Source: Nelumbo lutea (Eukaryota > Streptophyta > Magnoliopsida > Proteales > Nelumbonaceae). From it: 64,000 nt of DNA. Position numbers and translations under genes: made by a program. The notes beneath the pieces were generated by a model. That model was not told the origin of the DNA, made no database searches, and saw nothing but the letters and a program-made list of their open reading frames with translations. The stretch spans positions 63,545,655 to 63,609,654 of the forward strand of contig JAKGHH010000005.1 of NCBI GenBank assembly GCA_022828595.1. The letters run 5' to 3'. Shown one piece after another: positions 24,113 to 36,300 of the stretch; position 1 is the stretch's first letter, and every line of letters begins with the position of its first letter.

Positions 24113-24985
24113 GTGAGTTTTCTTAACAGTTTTGGGAAGTATTTTGGACTCTTTGCTGGATCTGGGGTACTTTTTCTGGATTCCAGCTTCGGTGCTCTGG
24201 TTTTTGTTTTTTTAATTTTCCCCTGTTTTCATACAATTTCCGCTTAATTTGGGTTTTCTTAGAATTTGGTGTCTGGGTTCTGGGATCTTGTAAATATTTT
24301 GGATTTTGGGTTTGGGTTTTCCTGGATTTTTTGTTCCTTTTTCGTCGAGTTTTGTGGTCGTACTGATCTCTGGTTTTTCTGGTGGCTTTTGTTGGGATAT
24401 CTGGAAGATTTGGACTTTGTGTTTTCTGTGGGATTGAACTCGGGGGTACCTTTTCATCATTTTCCGGGTTGTTGACGATGTGTTCCGCTTTCAATTGAAT
24501 CCTAAATTTGGGGTTCTTGAACCAGGGGCTTAAATTAGGGTTTTATCTAATTACGGTTAAAGGTTGGATTGGACACAGATCTCCATCTTACTCTTTTCCT
24601 TTTTACTTCTTCCGATTTCTATTCTTTCTCTTTTTCCTTTTCATTTCTTTCGGGCCAAGTCCTCATGATCTAGTTAAAGTTGTGGCCGTTAATGGAAGAA
24701 TATTTTGAGTTTGCGTGTTTGAATATTTTGGATAAAAAGTAAAAGACCCCTCAACCCGGTTAAAGTTCGGGAATGTTGCTGAATCTCTGCCATCTTCCCT
24801 CCTTGCACCAAGATTTTGATTTTTGAAAGCAGAGGTTTGATTTTGGGAAAGCTCGGATACCTTTTGCTTTCTGTTGAACCTGGTAGGGTCTGAAACTGAA
24901 TCTGTTTTGTTAGAGTTTTGTTTAATGGGCTAAAGCCTGGATGAACTCAGGTTGGTTTTGATTTCTTTGGATTGGCTTGTGACAG
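24113..24985 (+). other. Inferred 5' UTR intron of the MOCOS-like gene
   Basis: A consensus donor CT|GTGAGTTT at 24113 and an acceptor GTGACAG|GGGAG ending at 24985, ten bases before the ATG. The enclosed 873 bases are T-rich, as plant introns are, and the frames in them look random. Inferred from splice signals only. Confidence 0.5.
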
Positions 24986-24995
24986 GGGAGCATTC

Positions 24996-27821
24996 ATGCA
25001 TCTTTCACTATGGAAACCTATATCTCACTGTGCGGCCTTAATCCTGGAGAAGAAGAGCAGAAGAAGAGATGGTTCTGGTTTGACAGAGGAAGAAAAGCGA
25101 AAGCCCTCGATCCTCCGGCAGTTGCAGGAAAACAAGCTCAGAGAAGCACTGGAAGAGGCATCAGAAGATGGGTCCCTCTCTAAATCGCAAGACGTAGATT
25201 CTGATGCATTCTCCAATCAAGATGGGAGCTTTGGGAGGTCAAGATCCCTTGCTAGGCTCCATGCCCAGAAAGAATTCCTCCGCGCCACATCCCTTGCAGC
25301 CGAGCGAACCTTTGAAACCGAAGAGTCCATACCTGACCTTCACGAATCCTTCTCCAAGTTCCTCACCATGTACCCAAAGTTCCAATCCTCTGAGAAGATT
25401 GACCAGCTGAGGTCGAACGAGTACAGTCACCTCACCGATTCGGCGTCCAAGGTATGTCTCGACTACTGTGGCTTTGGGCTTTTCTCTTACTATCAGACGC
25501 TTCAGTATTGGGACTCTTGTGCCTTTAGCTTGTCAGAGATAACTGCGAATTTGAGCAACCATGCTCTCTATGGAGGTGCTGATAAAGGCACCGTCGAACA
25601 CGATATAAAGTCAAGGATAATGGATTATTTGAACATCCCCGAGAATGAATACGGCCTTGTTTTCACCCTCAGTAGAGGGTCTGCCTTTAAACTGCTAGCT
25701 GAATGTTACCCTTTCCAAACGAACAAGAAATTGTTAACCATGTTCGATTACGAGAGCCAGTCTGTGAGCTGGATGGCTCAGAGGGCTAAAGAGAAAGGTG
25801 CAAAGATTTACAGTGCGTGGTTTAAATGGCCAACCCTGAAACTCTGCTCCACAGAATTGAGAAAGCAGATCTCTAACAAAAAGAGGAGAAAGAAGGATTC
25901 TGCAGTTGGACTCTTTGTGTTCCCTGTTCAGTCTAGGGTGACTGGGGCCAAGTATTCTTACCAGTGGATGGCACTTGCTCAGCAGAATAACTGGCATGTT
26001 TTGCTTGATGCTGGTTCATTGGGACCCAAGGACATGGACTCTCTTGGTTTGTCACTGTTTCGTCCAGATTTCATTATAACGTCCTTTTACAGGGTATTTG
26101 GGGCTGACCCAACTGGCTTTGGATGCCTCCTCATCAAGAAATCAGTGATGGGAAGCCTGCATAACCAGTCTGGCTGCACTGGGTCTGGCATGGTGAGGAT
26201 TATTCCGGTTTTCCCACAATATTTGAGTGATTCTATGGATGCTCTTGACGGATTGGCTGGAATTGAAGATGAAGGGATTGATGAGAATGACAATTTGACA
26301 CTCGACACTCGTCGAGGATCACAATTACCAGCCTTTTCAGGTGCATTCACTTCTGCTCAGGTAAGGGATGTGTTTGAGACTGAACTGGATCAAGATAATA
26401 GCTCAGACAGGGATGGTGCAAGCACAATATTTGAAGAAGCAGAGAGTATTTCAGTTGGGGAGGTCATGAAGAGCCCGGTTTTCAGTGAAGACGAATCACT
26501 TGACAACTCATTCTGGATTGATTTGGGTCAGAGCCCATTTGGATCTGACCATTCAGGTCAGTTGAACAGACCGAAATTGGGATCTCCCTTACCACCATCA
26601 TTTTTTACTGGGAGGAAAAATCATAAGCAGTTCTCTCCCAAAGCAGCATCAAAGATATCTAGGAGCCCAATCTATGAGGATAGACGGGTAAATCTTCGAT
26701 TGCATGAAGATCATGTGTTGTCTTTTGATGCAGCTGTATTATCAGTCTCACAGGAACTGGACCGTGTCAAGGAAGTTCCTGAAGAAGAGCAGTTTGCAGA
26801 AATAGATCCTATGTCAGGAGATAATGGAAGGAATGCAGATTTTGAGCACATTAGGGAGATTGAAAAAGAATCTGAAATTAGAGAAGAATCAATGCAGACT
26901 GGGTCCAAGCTGAGTCATGTAGTTAATGGATCTGGAATTCAGCATGATAGCCTTCAGAATGGCTCAACCTCTGAAATTTGCCAAGAGACAAAAGAAAGCG
27001 CTATAAGGAGAGAGACAGAAGGTGAATTCAGGTTACTGGGAAGAAGAGAAGGTAACAGATTTGCTGGAGGTAGATTTTTTGGTGTGGAAGAGGATGAAAG
27101 AGTTACAAGCATGGGCCGGAGGGTATCCTTTAGCATGGAGGACAACCGTAAAGAACGCCTAAGCCATGCTTTGGAGCCTGGGGAAGTTTCAGTGACTATC
27201 CTTGGTGATGATGACTCCATGAGTGATGGAGAGGATGGACAAGAGTGGGGCAGGAGAGAGCCTGAGATAGTATGCCGACATCTGGACCACGTGAACATGT
27301 TGGGTCTCAACAAAACCACTCTCAGACTGAGATATCTTATTAATTGGCTTGTTACCTCACTTCTCCAACTCCGATTGCCTGGTTCAGATGGGGAAAAAGC
27401 AACGCCTCTTGTTGGCATATATGGGCCAAAGATTAAATATGAAAGGGGTGCAGCTGTAGCTTTCAATGTGAGGAACAGTAATGGTGGAACTATCCACCCA
27501 GAAATTGTTCAGAAGCTAGCTGAGAAAAATGGCATTTCTTTGGGCATCGGCTTCCTTAGTCATATAAGGATTGTAGACGGCCCAAAGCATCATCGTGGAG
27601 AATTAGACCTGGATGACACTGTCTTGTGCAGAGCAGTAGCAAATGGCCACCTTGACAGCAAAAATGCCTTCCACCGCATTGAAGTTGTAACTGCATCTCT
27701 TGGCTTTCTTACTAACTTCGAAGATGTGTATAAGATGTGGGCTTTTGTAGCTAAGTTTCTTAATCCATCATTTGTGGAAGAGGAGAGGCTACCCACTGTC
27801 CCAGAGGATTCAGAAACTTGA
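24996..27821 (+). CDS. MOCOS-like protein, pyridoxal-phosphate-transferase fold (single exon, 941 aa)
   Basis: Start ATG at 24996 ([17 protein letters not shown]), the N-terminus usual for this plant family; the frame is also open upstream but lacks an ATG. Residues 1-110 are charged and probably disordered. About 115-420 form the aminotransferase class V / NifS-like fold related to the N-terminal domain of molybdenum-cofactor sulfurase ([20 protein letters not shown] with Asp338, [20 protein letters not shown]). About 430-755 is a long acidic, Ser-rich linker. About 757-935 is a conserved C-terminal module ([25 protein letters not shown]). The residue matching the PLP-binding lysine of MOCOS/ABA3 is Arg366, so sulfurase activity is doubtful. 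No MOSC domain is present, unlike ABA3. Arabidopsis relatives are annotated only as PLP-dependent transferase superfamily. The frame is intact and is probably expressed. Confidence 0.92.
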   Translation: MHLSLWKPISHCAALILEKKSRRRDGSGLTEEEKRKPSILRQLQENKLREALEEASEDGSLSKSQDVDSDAFSNQDGSFGRSRSLARLHAQKEFLRATSLAAERTFETEESIPDLHESFSKFLTMYPKFQSSEKIDQLRSNEYSHLTDSASKVCLDYCGFGLFSYYQTLQYWDSCAFSLSEITANLSNHALYGGADKGTVEHDIKSRIMDYLNIPENEYGLVFTLSRGSAFKLLAECYPFQTNKKLLTMFDYESQSVSWMAQRAKEKGAKIYSAWFKWPTLKLCSTELRKQISNKKRRKKDSAVGLFVFPVQSRVTGAKYSYQWMALAQQNNWHVLLDAGSLGPKDMDSLGLSLFRPDFIITSFYRVFGADPTGFGCLLIKKSVMGSLHNQSGCTGSGMVRIIPVFPQYLSDSMDALDGLAGIEDEGIDENDNLTLDTRRGSQLPAFSGAFTSAQVRDVFETELDQDNSSDRDGASTIFEEAESISVGEVMKSPVFSEDESLDNSFWIDLGQSPFGSDHSGQLNRPKLGSPLPPSFFTGRKNHKQFSPKAASKISRSPIYEDRRVNLRLHEDHVLSFDAAVLSVSQELDRVKEVPEEEQFAEIDPMSGDNGRNADFEHIREIEKESEIREESMQTGSKLSHVVNGSGIQHDSLQNGSTSEICQETKESAIRRETEGEFRLLGRREGNRFAGGRFFGVEEDERVTSMGRRVSFSMEDNRKERLSHALEPGEVSVTILGDDDSMSDGEDGQEWGRREPEIVCRHLDHVNMLGLNKTTLRLRYLINWLVTSLLQLRLPGSDGEKATPLVGIYGPKIKYERGAAVAFNVRNSNGGTIHPEIVQKLAEKNGISLGIGFLSHIRIVDGPKHHRGELDLDDTVLCRAVANGHLDSKNAFHRIEVVTASLGFLTNFEDVYKMWAFVAKFLNPSFVEEERLPTVPEDSET

Positions 27822-29725
27822 GATTTTTCTGTATGGATGTTTTTGTTGCAAGTTTGAACTTTGAAGGAAGACGGATCCCACCTCCCCTGCTGCAGCACCC
27901 TCCTCACGTGGATATATGTAATCCCTACTGTTTGAGGTGCACGTTCTGGTAGTCAGGGTGTGGGAGATGCAGAAGCCCAGCCTGTTCCTTCCAATTCTTC
28001 CTTGAGATATTTCCCATCCAAGCGGGTGAATTTGTTTATTCTTGTTTTGTTTTCTCTATTCCTTGGAATGTATTTTTTTAACCCTCTTTTGGGTTCATGT
28101 AGAGTTTGGTTTAGAAATTTGTATCATCTCAGGAAGCCATTTGGAACTTCAAGCAGAACTGAAATTGGCCGAAGAAGCTCCATTGTTTTAATTGTCTCGT
28201 GCTTTTTTAGTCACAAAATCACAGTATTTTGTTAATTTTACTTACCCTGCGTCTGTGGCCTATATTGAAGTAATACATTTTTTAGTTTTGATAGTCCGAA
28301 TGACGATAATATTTCATTTAGGCAGAAAACGGTTATGGTTTTACAGCCTTACAGGATGTCGGGATACCTGACGAAGCACATTTCTGCGCCATACGGTTTC
28401 CTTTGCAAGTTTGCTTGGGCTCTTATTAAGCTAAGGAAACTCAAAGCACGGATGCATCCGCAACCTGTGATATGGAGTTAGGGCTCGGTTTGATAAAAAT
28501 ATTAAGGATTTTGTCTAAGACAGATCATAGAATAGAACAAGAAAGATTTGTTTGGGTATGTGTCAGTTTCGTTGATCGACTGGTCCCAAAGAGAAACAAA
28601 TGTTAAAGGTATTCAACTATTGGTGTCTGTTAGACTGATAGGGATCATGTGATTTGCGGGGGGTTTTGACTTGCCGCTCATGTTTCTGAAGGATAAATAT
28701 CCTTCATAAATTGATGATCATCCATCCAATCAATTCGTGAACCAACCAAGAGAGATGTAGGATCCTTGACCTTGTTTTTTCTCTTTTTTTACTTAAATGT
28801 TAAAACCTTGTCACATAATCCAAAACGAACACAAAATATAAAGCAACATGCCAACCAGAAGTCGTTTTTGCTTACCCAAAATTTTATCTGAACCACAAGA
28901 TAAGGTAAAATTTTGTACTCAGTTTATGAAATGAAGGTTTCACTGATTTTGCTGCCTTCAGAAACATGAAAAAAAAAAAAAAAACTGAAGATGGGGAGAT
29001 AATGAGAAAAAAAAAAAAAAAACTAACGATGTAAGGTGAAAGTTTTATGAACAGGAGCTTTTTCGGTTCAGATAACCCTACAATCTATCTGTTTTAAGAT
29101 TTTTTTAATGGGATAGGAAGAGAAAGAAGCATGGACTTATTTGCACAGCATCGAACCCAAACCTCTTTCCCTCTCCCCCTTGGCGCCTTCCCAGAGAGAG
29201 AGAGAGATCCCCAAAGTGTACTAGTACTAGCTGATCATCTATCTGATTATAGGGCCCCTTTCTCCATTCTTTTATCAATAATAGTTGCTGGGCCCTGCCC
29301 ACGGAGTTGTGTTTGGCATGAGATAATGGGGTTAACATTCACTTTCTGGTTTTGATAATTGATTTGTTACATGTCTCAAAAAAGGTTGCGTGGGTCCTCT
29401 CCTCTGGCGTTGAGGTGTTTGTACTCTCTCCCCTTTCAGGATCCATGACATCTGACAAAAGAAAATGGCTGTACCAGTACCAGTGCATGTTGCATTCTTC
29501 TTCTTCGCACTAAAAGGTGAATATTCACATCCAAATGGCTGACCGCTGACCTTTTTAATTGATCGGTTCGGGAACGTCTAAACAGGTCAAGCCCTAGTAT
29601 GTTTTACACCGTTAACATCATTCATCCCCATCATCATTTAATTCAAGCCTTATTCCACCCATATAGGTTCGGATTCGGCTAAATGAATTTATTTTTTTTA
29701 AATAAAAGGTAAAATGCGCGACTCG
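27822..29725. other. 3' UTR of the MOCOS-like gene and intergenic DNA
   Basis: The first few hundred bases are the likely 3' UTR. A-runs occur at about 28971-28984 and 29008-29022. The overlapping frames on both strands around 29105-29355 are not supported. No other gene. Confidence 0.4.
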
Positions 29726-29796
29726 TGCACCAGCCGGGAATCGAACCCGGGTCTGTACCGTGGCAGGGTACTATTCTACCACTAGACCACTGGTGC
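29726..29796 (-). tRNA. tRNA-Gly (GCC)
   Basis: The 71-nt cloverleaf on the minus strand starts GCACCAG and ends CTGGTGC plus discriminator A. The anticodon stem GTACC/GGTAC encloses loop CTGCCAC with anticodon GCC (plus-strand bases 29762-29764). The T-arm has GGTTCGATTCC and the D-arm TCTAGTGGTAGAAT, which are also the internal pol III promoter boxes. No intron. It reads glycine GGC/GGU codons. The sequence is intact and looks functional. Confidence 0.96.
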
Positions 29797-30380
29797 TGTT
29801 ATATGATTACAGAGACTGGATTTCTAAAAACTGACAAAGCGAACAAGTACAACATCATAGAAATGTAAAAGCTAAATGCATTTTTAAATAGTTAATCATC
29901 CAGGTCGATCGATAAGTACAACGAAGCCAGATTTCCTACCTCTCTACCCGCCGTGAATTGAAGCCACATAACTTTACCATCTTACTATCTTGGGGAAAAT
30001 TAAATTAAAAGGATAATTCAAATACTAATAGCTTACACAGTAAGTTTGTTTCTTTTCAAGTCCAAACGTTTAAAACCCCATCGGTTAACTTTACAAAGCG
30101 AAACACTTGACATGGCCAGATTGTTCATTGCTAACGAACCATAAAACATACTCTCTAATCTGGGTACCATCCAACCAGTACTGATCTGCTTGAGGATTCA
30201 AACGGTATTCGCTATTAGCTTTTCATCCAGCACGACCCGATTAATGATTTTGTGATTTCACAATAGAAATACAGCCCCCCAAAAGAAGCATTTTACAGAT
30301 TATCATCTTCCTCGCTAAAGACGTTGGATATTTTGATTGTCAAGAGATCCAATAGCAGGGCAAAGGAGGATACAGGAAAT

Positions 30381-33300
30381 TTACCTATCCATCATCTTTA
30401 TAAGAAAAGCAGTCTCTAGTGCTGATTCCTTGCACTGCAAATACCTGTTTTCCTCAACTATATCAGTGGTTAAATTAAGCAATATCGGACTTTGAGGGTC
30501 ATAAATGGTGCGTTCACGGACCCGTGCAACCCATTTTGCAGCTTCCCACACACCAAACCTGAAATCTCAGATACAAACATGGAACATATTCCCATTATTA
30601 TCTGTTCAAAACATAAACCCTGGCCCATCAGTCATCACAAGAGCATCCAAAGAGAAATTTGACAAAATAAAGATATACCAACTAAGAATTAATGAAAAAG
30701 ATAACACTTCAAAGATACTTCTTCCGGAACATGAAGACAAAAAGATTTTTAATTATTTACACCAATGAAATTATATTAGTGGACTGTTGCATATGTAAAT
30801 TATATTAGTGAAAACTAAAAGAACAGCCAAGAGATTAGGGAAGAGAATCACCTACATCTCTTAGGCACCCATAGTAGAAAAATGTGTTAAACGTTTGGCA
30901 GTGTGGAACAGGAATTACATTGTTAGGTTGGTTATGGAGATGGCCTTAGGAGGAAGGATAACGCTGATAAAATCCACTAGCAAATTTGCCAGTCTACTAC
31001 CTTTTAGTCTTTAGAATGCCATGAAGGGAGGTATTGAAAGTGGAGAAAATTAGGAGGGACTTTTTGTGGGAGCCAGGTGAGGGTAGGAAGGATCGTTTGA
31101 TAAAATGGGATAATAGTGTGTAAAGGCAAGGAGCAAGGGGCATTGGGCATATGGAATTTCGGAAAAAAAGAATTTAGCATTGTTAGATTGGTTATGGAGA
31201 TAGCCTTCGGAAGGGAGAAGTCATTGGCATGAAGTGGTGGAAAGTAGGCATAAAGAGCAGGTAATGGTTGGGATGCTGGTCTATCTCAAAGAGCTACTCT
31301 GTCTTCACTGTGGAAAGCCAATGTAGCATGCTATCTCAATTTCTAAACCTTATCTGGTATGATGCATGTACTGGAGATAACTCTACTCTTAAGGACCTTT
31401 TCCCTCTTTGCATTCCCTTTCCTTGCTTAAAAATGAACCTGTACAAAGATTTGCCTCCTTTTCCCCTTCAACTGGTACCAATTGGGACCTAGGATTCAGA
31501 CGAAATTTAAGGGATCATGAGTTTGATCAGGTTGCTTTAAACTTGAAAATTCTTGAGCCCGTTGTTTTGGACCCTTCCTTACCTGACTCTTGTGCCTCTG
31601 GTCCAAAACTGGACCCGGAGCCATGACCAATTCCCGGGTCAAATGGTCCGGCCATCCAGTCCGGTCCAATTTTCAAAACCATGATATAAGGAACCTTTGG
31701 CAAAGGAGGACAGCTAACACGATAGCAGACTACTTTATCAAGCATGGGGTGCATAGGGAACAAATGTTTTGGGTCCGGTTGTAATTTGAGTTGCTTCTGA
31801 GGCTGCATCTCGTGCCTCCTTTTGGGAATCTTCTTTGAATATTTCCTGTTTTTATTAATAAAAAATTTCTTTACTGATTAAAAAATCACCTATACCTCAA
31901 TTGATTGTTCTGTGGCTTTAAATAAGAACAACATGAATGGAGTAATCACCGGACTAACAAGTCTCAAAGGAACCCATCCAGGATGCATGCCCAATCTATT
32001 GCTTTGGAAGAGATTGCCATAACCAGGGAGAATGAAGGAGGGCCACAACTTGTAAGTCTCAAAGTAAACATCAGCTTTCTACTGTACAGGATTTCATGAT
32101 AGGAAAGCCGGAAAAATCAGTGGCTGTTGATTAGGTCCAATTGTAAAATCTTGGAATGGCAAGTGTGGCAACACTAATTCAAACTACCTTGTGCAAAAGT
32201 GGCAAAAATTAGGCCTCTACCAGGCCCATCCCTCCCAATACCCTCAGTAATAGGGACCAACATTGGGTAATGGTCCTTCAATAACACCAGAGAAACCCTT
32301 GAAAGCTTCATTTTTGGGATTTTAACACATAATTGATACACAACCTCAAACTTTAATATAACCTCCCCAGAAATGAGAGAGAGAGAGAGAGAGAGAGAGA
32401 ACATTAAGGCAAACCAGAATAGCAATAGGAAGGTAATGTGTCTTTGTTTGGTCGCAGTTGGTCTCCTCCACCAGATGTACAAAGTCTCTTTGCTCCTCCC
32501 TTGTTTAGTTGGTCAACAAAAAGAGAAAAAGTTGTGGAGATGTCTCAGGGCTGCTATTTTCTGGACAATATGGGAAGAAAGAAACGGGAGAATTTTCTCA
32601 GATAGGGAAAGAAGACTGTCAGAAATTCTGGAGCTGGTTCAAATTAGAGCGGTTCACTGGCTGAAGTCTCTGGGTCTCTTTAAAGACTTTTCAGTGGATG
32701 ATCTGCTCAGAAATTGGAAGGAAATTGCAAGTTCAGATCTGGTCAAAGACACTTCCATCCCTGCTTGGACTCCTCCTAGAGGGTTTGTTAAACTTAATTT
32801 TGATGGAAACGGCATGGGTAATCCGGGTCCTTCAGGTATTGGGGGTGTCTTAAGGAATGAGGGAGTGATAATTGCTCTACTTTCGGGATCAATCGGTTTG
32901 GGTGATTCTCTGAAAGCTGAGATTTCAGCCGTTATTGAAGGAACTAAAAGGGCAATCGACCTGAATATCACTAATTTAGTCAGAGGGCGATTCTAAATTG
33001 GTAGTAGACTGGCTGAGAAATGAGTCTGCTAACTTTTGGAACTACAGCAATGAGAAGAGGAAATTCAAATGGTTAACAAAAAACATTGAGGTGAAGGTAA
33101 ATTGAGTTAAGAGAAGTGCTAACTCCTTTGCTGATGGGTTAGCTAAACAAGGGGTTTATAGGGACTCTTTGTTTTGGGCTATATTGTAACTGTCTTTTTG
33201 TTTTGTTGTTCTGTATGGTGAGATAAGAGTGTTTATCTATTTTTATAAAATCTGAGTTATTGATAAAAAAAAAAAGTAATGCGTTCACTATAGTATGGCT

Positions 33301-36300
33301 TCAACTAGCTTTCACCATGTAATAAGAGACCTCATTGTCTTCTTCTCTCACAATTTGTGAAAGCAAAACAAAGCATCATCAACTTTCTCTATGGCAAATC
33401 AAGAGCTTTGCCCCTCCATTTGTTCTTTTTCCCCTTTTCTGTAAGCAGCCGATACATTGTATTTTGTCGAGGGCCCAATACAAAAAACATATAGAATTTG
33501 TATGTTTTGTTTCTTTTCATTAACATCATTCTAATACGGACCTGTATTCGACTATTTCGGGTTTGTATTGGCTGATACAAGCCCAATACAGTCTGATGTT
33601 CTCAAATCAAATTTAATTTTGGAAACTTTTAAATATCAAATTTTATTTCCCTCTTTCTCTCTCCATTTTAGTAATTTTTCACATTCAAATTCAATTTATA
33701 TCACATTTAATGACACAACATTAATCGCAAATTAAATACTACATTTAAGGCAATGTTCAAATTCGAATTTGAATTTGACGTGCCACTAAATTTGCTTATT
33801 AAAAATCACATGTAGGAGAAAAGGGTTTTGAACTCTAGCCATTAGTTTGTAATGACTACAAATCCACCACTATGCCAGACCCTAAAGTGCTTGTCATATT
33901 AATATGTATTTTAATTCTTAACTAAACTCTCTTTTTAGTGGATGACCGTCAATAAAAGCTAAAATTCTTAATTCTTTTCTCTGTACTCTAATGCATACAA
34001 CATCATAAGGGTTCCATCCTTTTGGTTCTTTTGTCATTCTTCAATTTATCACAAACACATTTATTCTCTTTACATATTCCTCTTGCATGATAAAGCTCCA
34101 CTCTCTAATTTAACTTTTCTATAGGCTATTAATTCTACCATGCTTGATTCTTTCATGTTAGATTACCTTTAGTGTTGGTTGCTAATTCAACTAGAGAAAC
34201 AACCTAATTCAGAAAAAAGCCAAGGAAACAAAGTTCAAACTAATCAGATTTTTTGTATAAAAAATATCACTAAGACAAAGCACTCTCTTATCACCTAGGC
34301 TTACCTTGATGCCTTGACAAACCAATTGGGTTGGGAGACTTGATTAGAGTTTACACCCTAGTGCACCAACAAGTGCTCAAAAGAATAACATGGACTTGGG
34401 GTGACTCCCAAGTTGTTGTCAGTTGGAAGCAGGAGAGTAGAGGTTCCTTGGTCCAAATGCCACTACATTAGAGAAGCTCATGCCATGTCCTCCAGAACGA
34501 GTGTCATTCAGATAGAAGCCATGGTCAGCATTCACAATAAGACAATTTACAGGGAGAGTTGGGACAAATGAGATATAAATTTCTCCTTTGTGTATATTAC
34601 TGCTTACATTTTTTTTATCAATAACAGAAAGTTTTATTAATGAATAATACTTGTGAAATTTAATTACAGAAAAAGGGGAGGTATGCTATCTTAACTCCCC
34701 AACTTCAAAATGACAAAGAATCCTTAGCCACCCCTTGCTTAGCTAACCCATCAGCCATTGAGTTAGCACTTCTCTTCACCCAGCTTATTACTGCTTACAT
34801 TCCTTTGTGGGGGAGGTAAATTTCTCCTTTTTCTCCTATGTTTCTCATAAAATTTCTATATAAAACCTTCCTATGGTGCATAATCCCTTAAAAATTAAAA
34901 AAAAATAAATAAAAAAAAAAACTCTTGCAGTGAGCTATTCAACTTCATCCAATTAGTCTCCACAATATAACTTTTCACCTTCAATATCCATAGAATGATT
35001 GAAGCCTTCTATGGAGTCACAACAACTTACTTCCAATTTTCTATAATAATTAATATAAATATAAACACCAAAAGTATATGTAAATATGAAATAGAAATAT
35101 AAATAAGAATTCATGAAAGATAACCTTAAATCATTTTCATTGCTTTTATATCTTACACATTTTACATTTTAAACATCAAGAATAGAATTGCTATTCTAAT
35201 ATGTCTGGCATACCAACATGCATCAGACACCATCTCCTACATCTCAGTCCAAGTAAATATCATGTTTTTTTTATAATTGAAATAATTTTATTAATCAGCA
35301 ATAGACAATAGTACAAAGTCCCCAAGGAAAGGCACGAGTTGCAACCTCTCCGGGCTAGTTAAGTACAGATTTTCAAATTAATAACAACTTACATAGAAGC
35401 ACAAAAAAGATCTTCCCTAGAAACCCCCTGTTTGGCTAAAGCATCAGCCAAAGAATTAGCAGACCTATTAACCCATTTTACCTCAACTCTCATATTGCTA
35501 GTTAACCACTTTACTTTTTTTATGAGATCTTTGTAGCCCCAGATGGTGGTATCCAAGTTTAGGAGACACCTTGTTACCACCTGAGAGTCTCCTTCAACTA
35601 GGAGATGCTCCACCCCAAGCTGGTTGGCGATCTGAATTCCTTGTACTGCAGCAAAGATTTCTGCCCTTGTGGAATCCCCCACTCCCACCGGTCCTAAGAA
35701 TAGGGAAATTATGTTGTTATCCTTATTTCTCAAGATACCCCCTATGCCTGAAGGCTTAGGGATGCCTTGGCTGCTTCCATCAAAATTCAGCTTGATGACA
35801 CCTTCCAAAGGTGGAATCCATTCTGACAGAATTCTATCCTTCTTTGTTGAAGTGTTAGCTATTACTAGCAAATTCCTCCACAAGTCATCAAAGAAGAAGC
35901 CATCAAAGATATCCACAGTTTTCAGCCAATGGATTGCTCTTGTTAAGATACAATCCTTCATTTCATCTAACCCTCTTTCCTTCTCTAAGAAAATTCTTGC
36001 ATTCCTTTCCTCCCAAAGAGTCCACAGAGTGGCTGCCCTGACACATTTCCACATGATCTTACCTCTTCTAGTGTGCTAAACAAAGACAGATGGGTTGAAT
36101 AACAAGCTTAAATCAAAAGGCATAAACCACCTACCTCCAAATAAACAAAGGCTCCACCTCCATATAGCTGTAGCAAAGGAGCAGGAGATCAGCAAATGGA
36201 AACAGCCCCCATTCTCAGCCTTACACAAGGAACACCAATTTGGGAAAAGACAAAGCGAGGGTCTCTTTTTCTGTAAGTTTTCCAAAGTATTGATTTTCCC

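Noticed and set aside
24123..24494. 123-codon minus-strand frame
   Set aside because: It lies within the T-rich inferred 5' UTR intron; the Lys/Pro/Thr-rich composition is the shadow of that base bias.
26954..27466. 170-codon minus-strand frame
   Set aside because: It is antisense to the MOCOS-like coding exon and has no motif.
32373..32520. N-terminal part of the 32373-32996 frame as a host protein
   Set aside because: It begins in a GA microsatellite; the recognisable portion is only LINE linker and RNase H.
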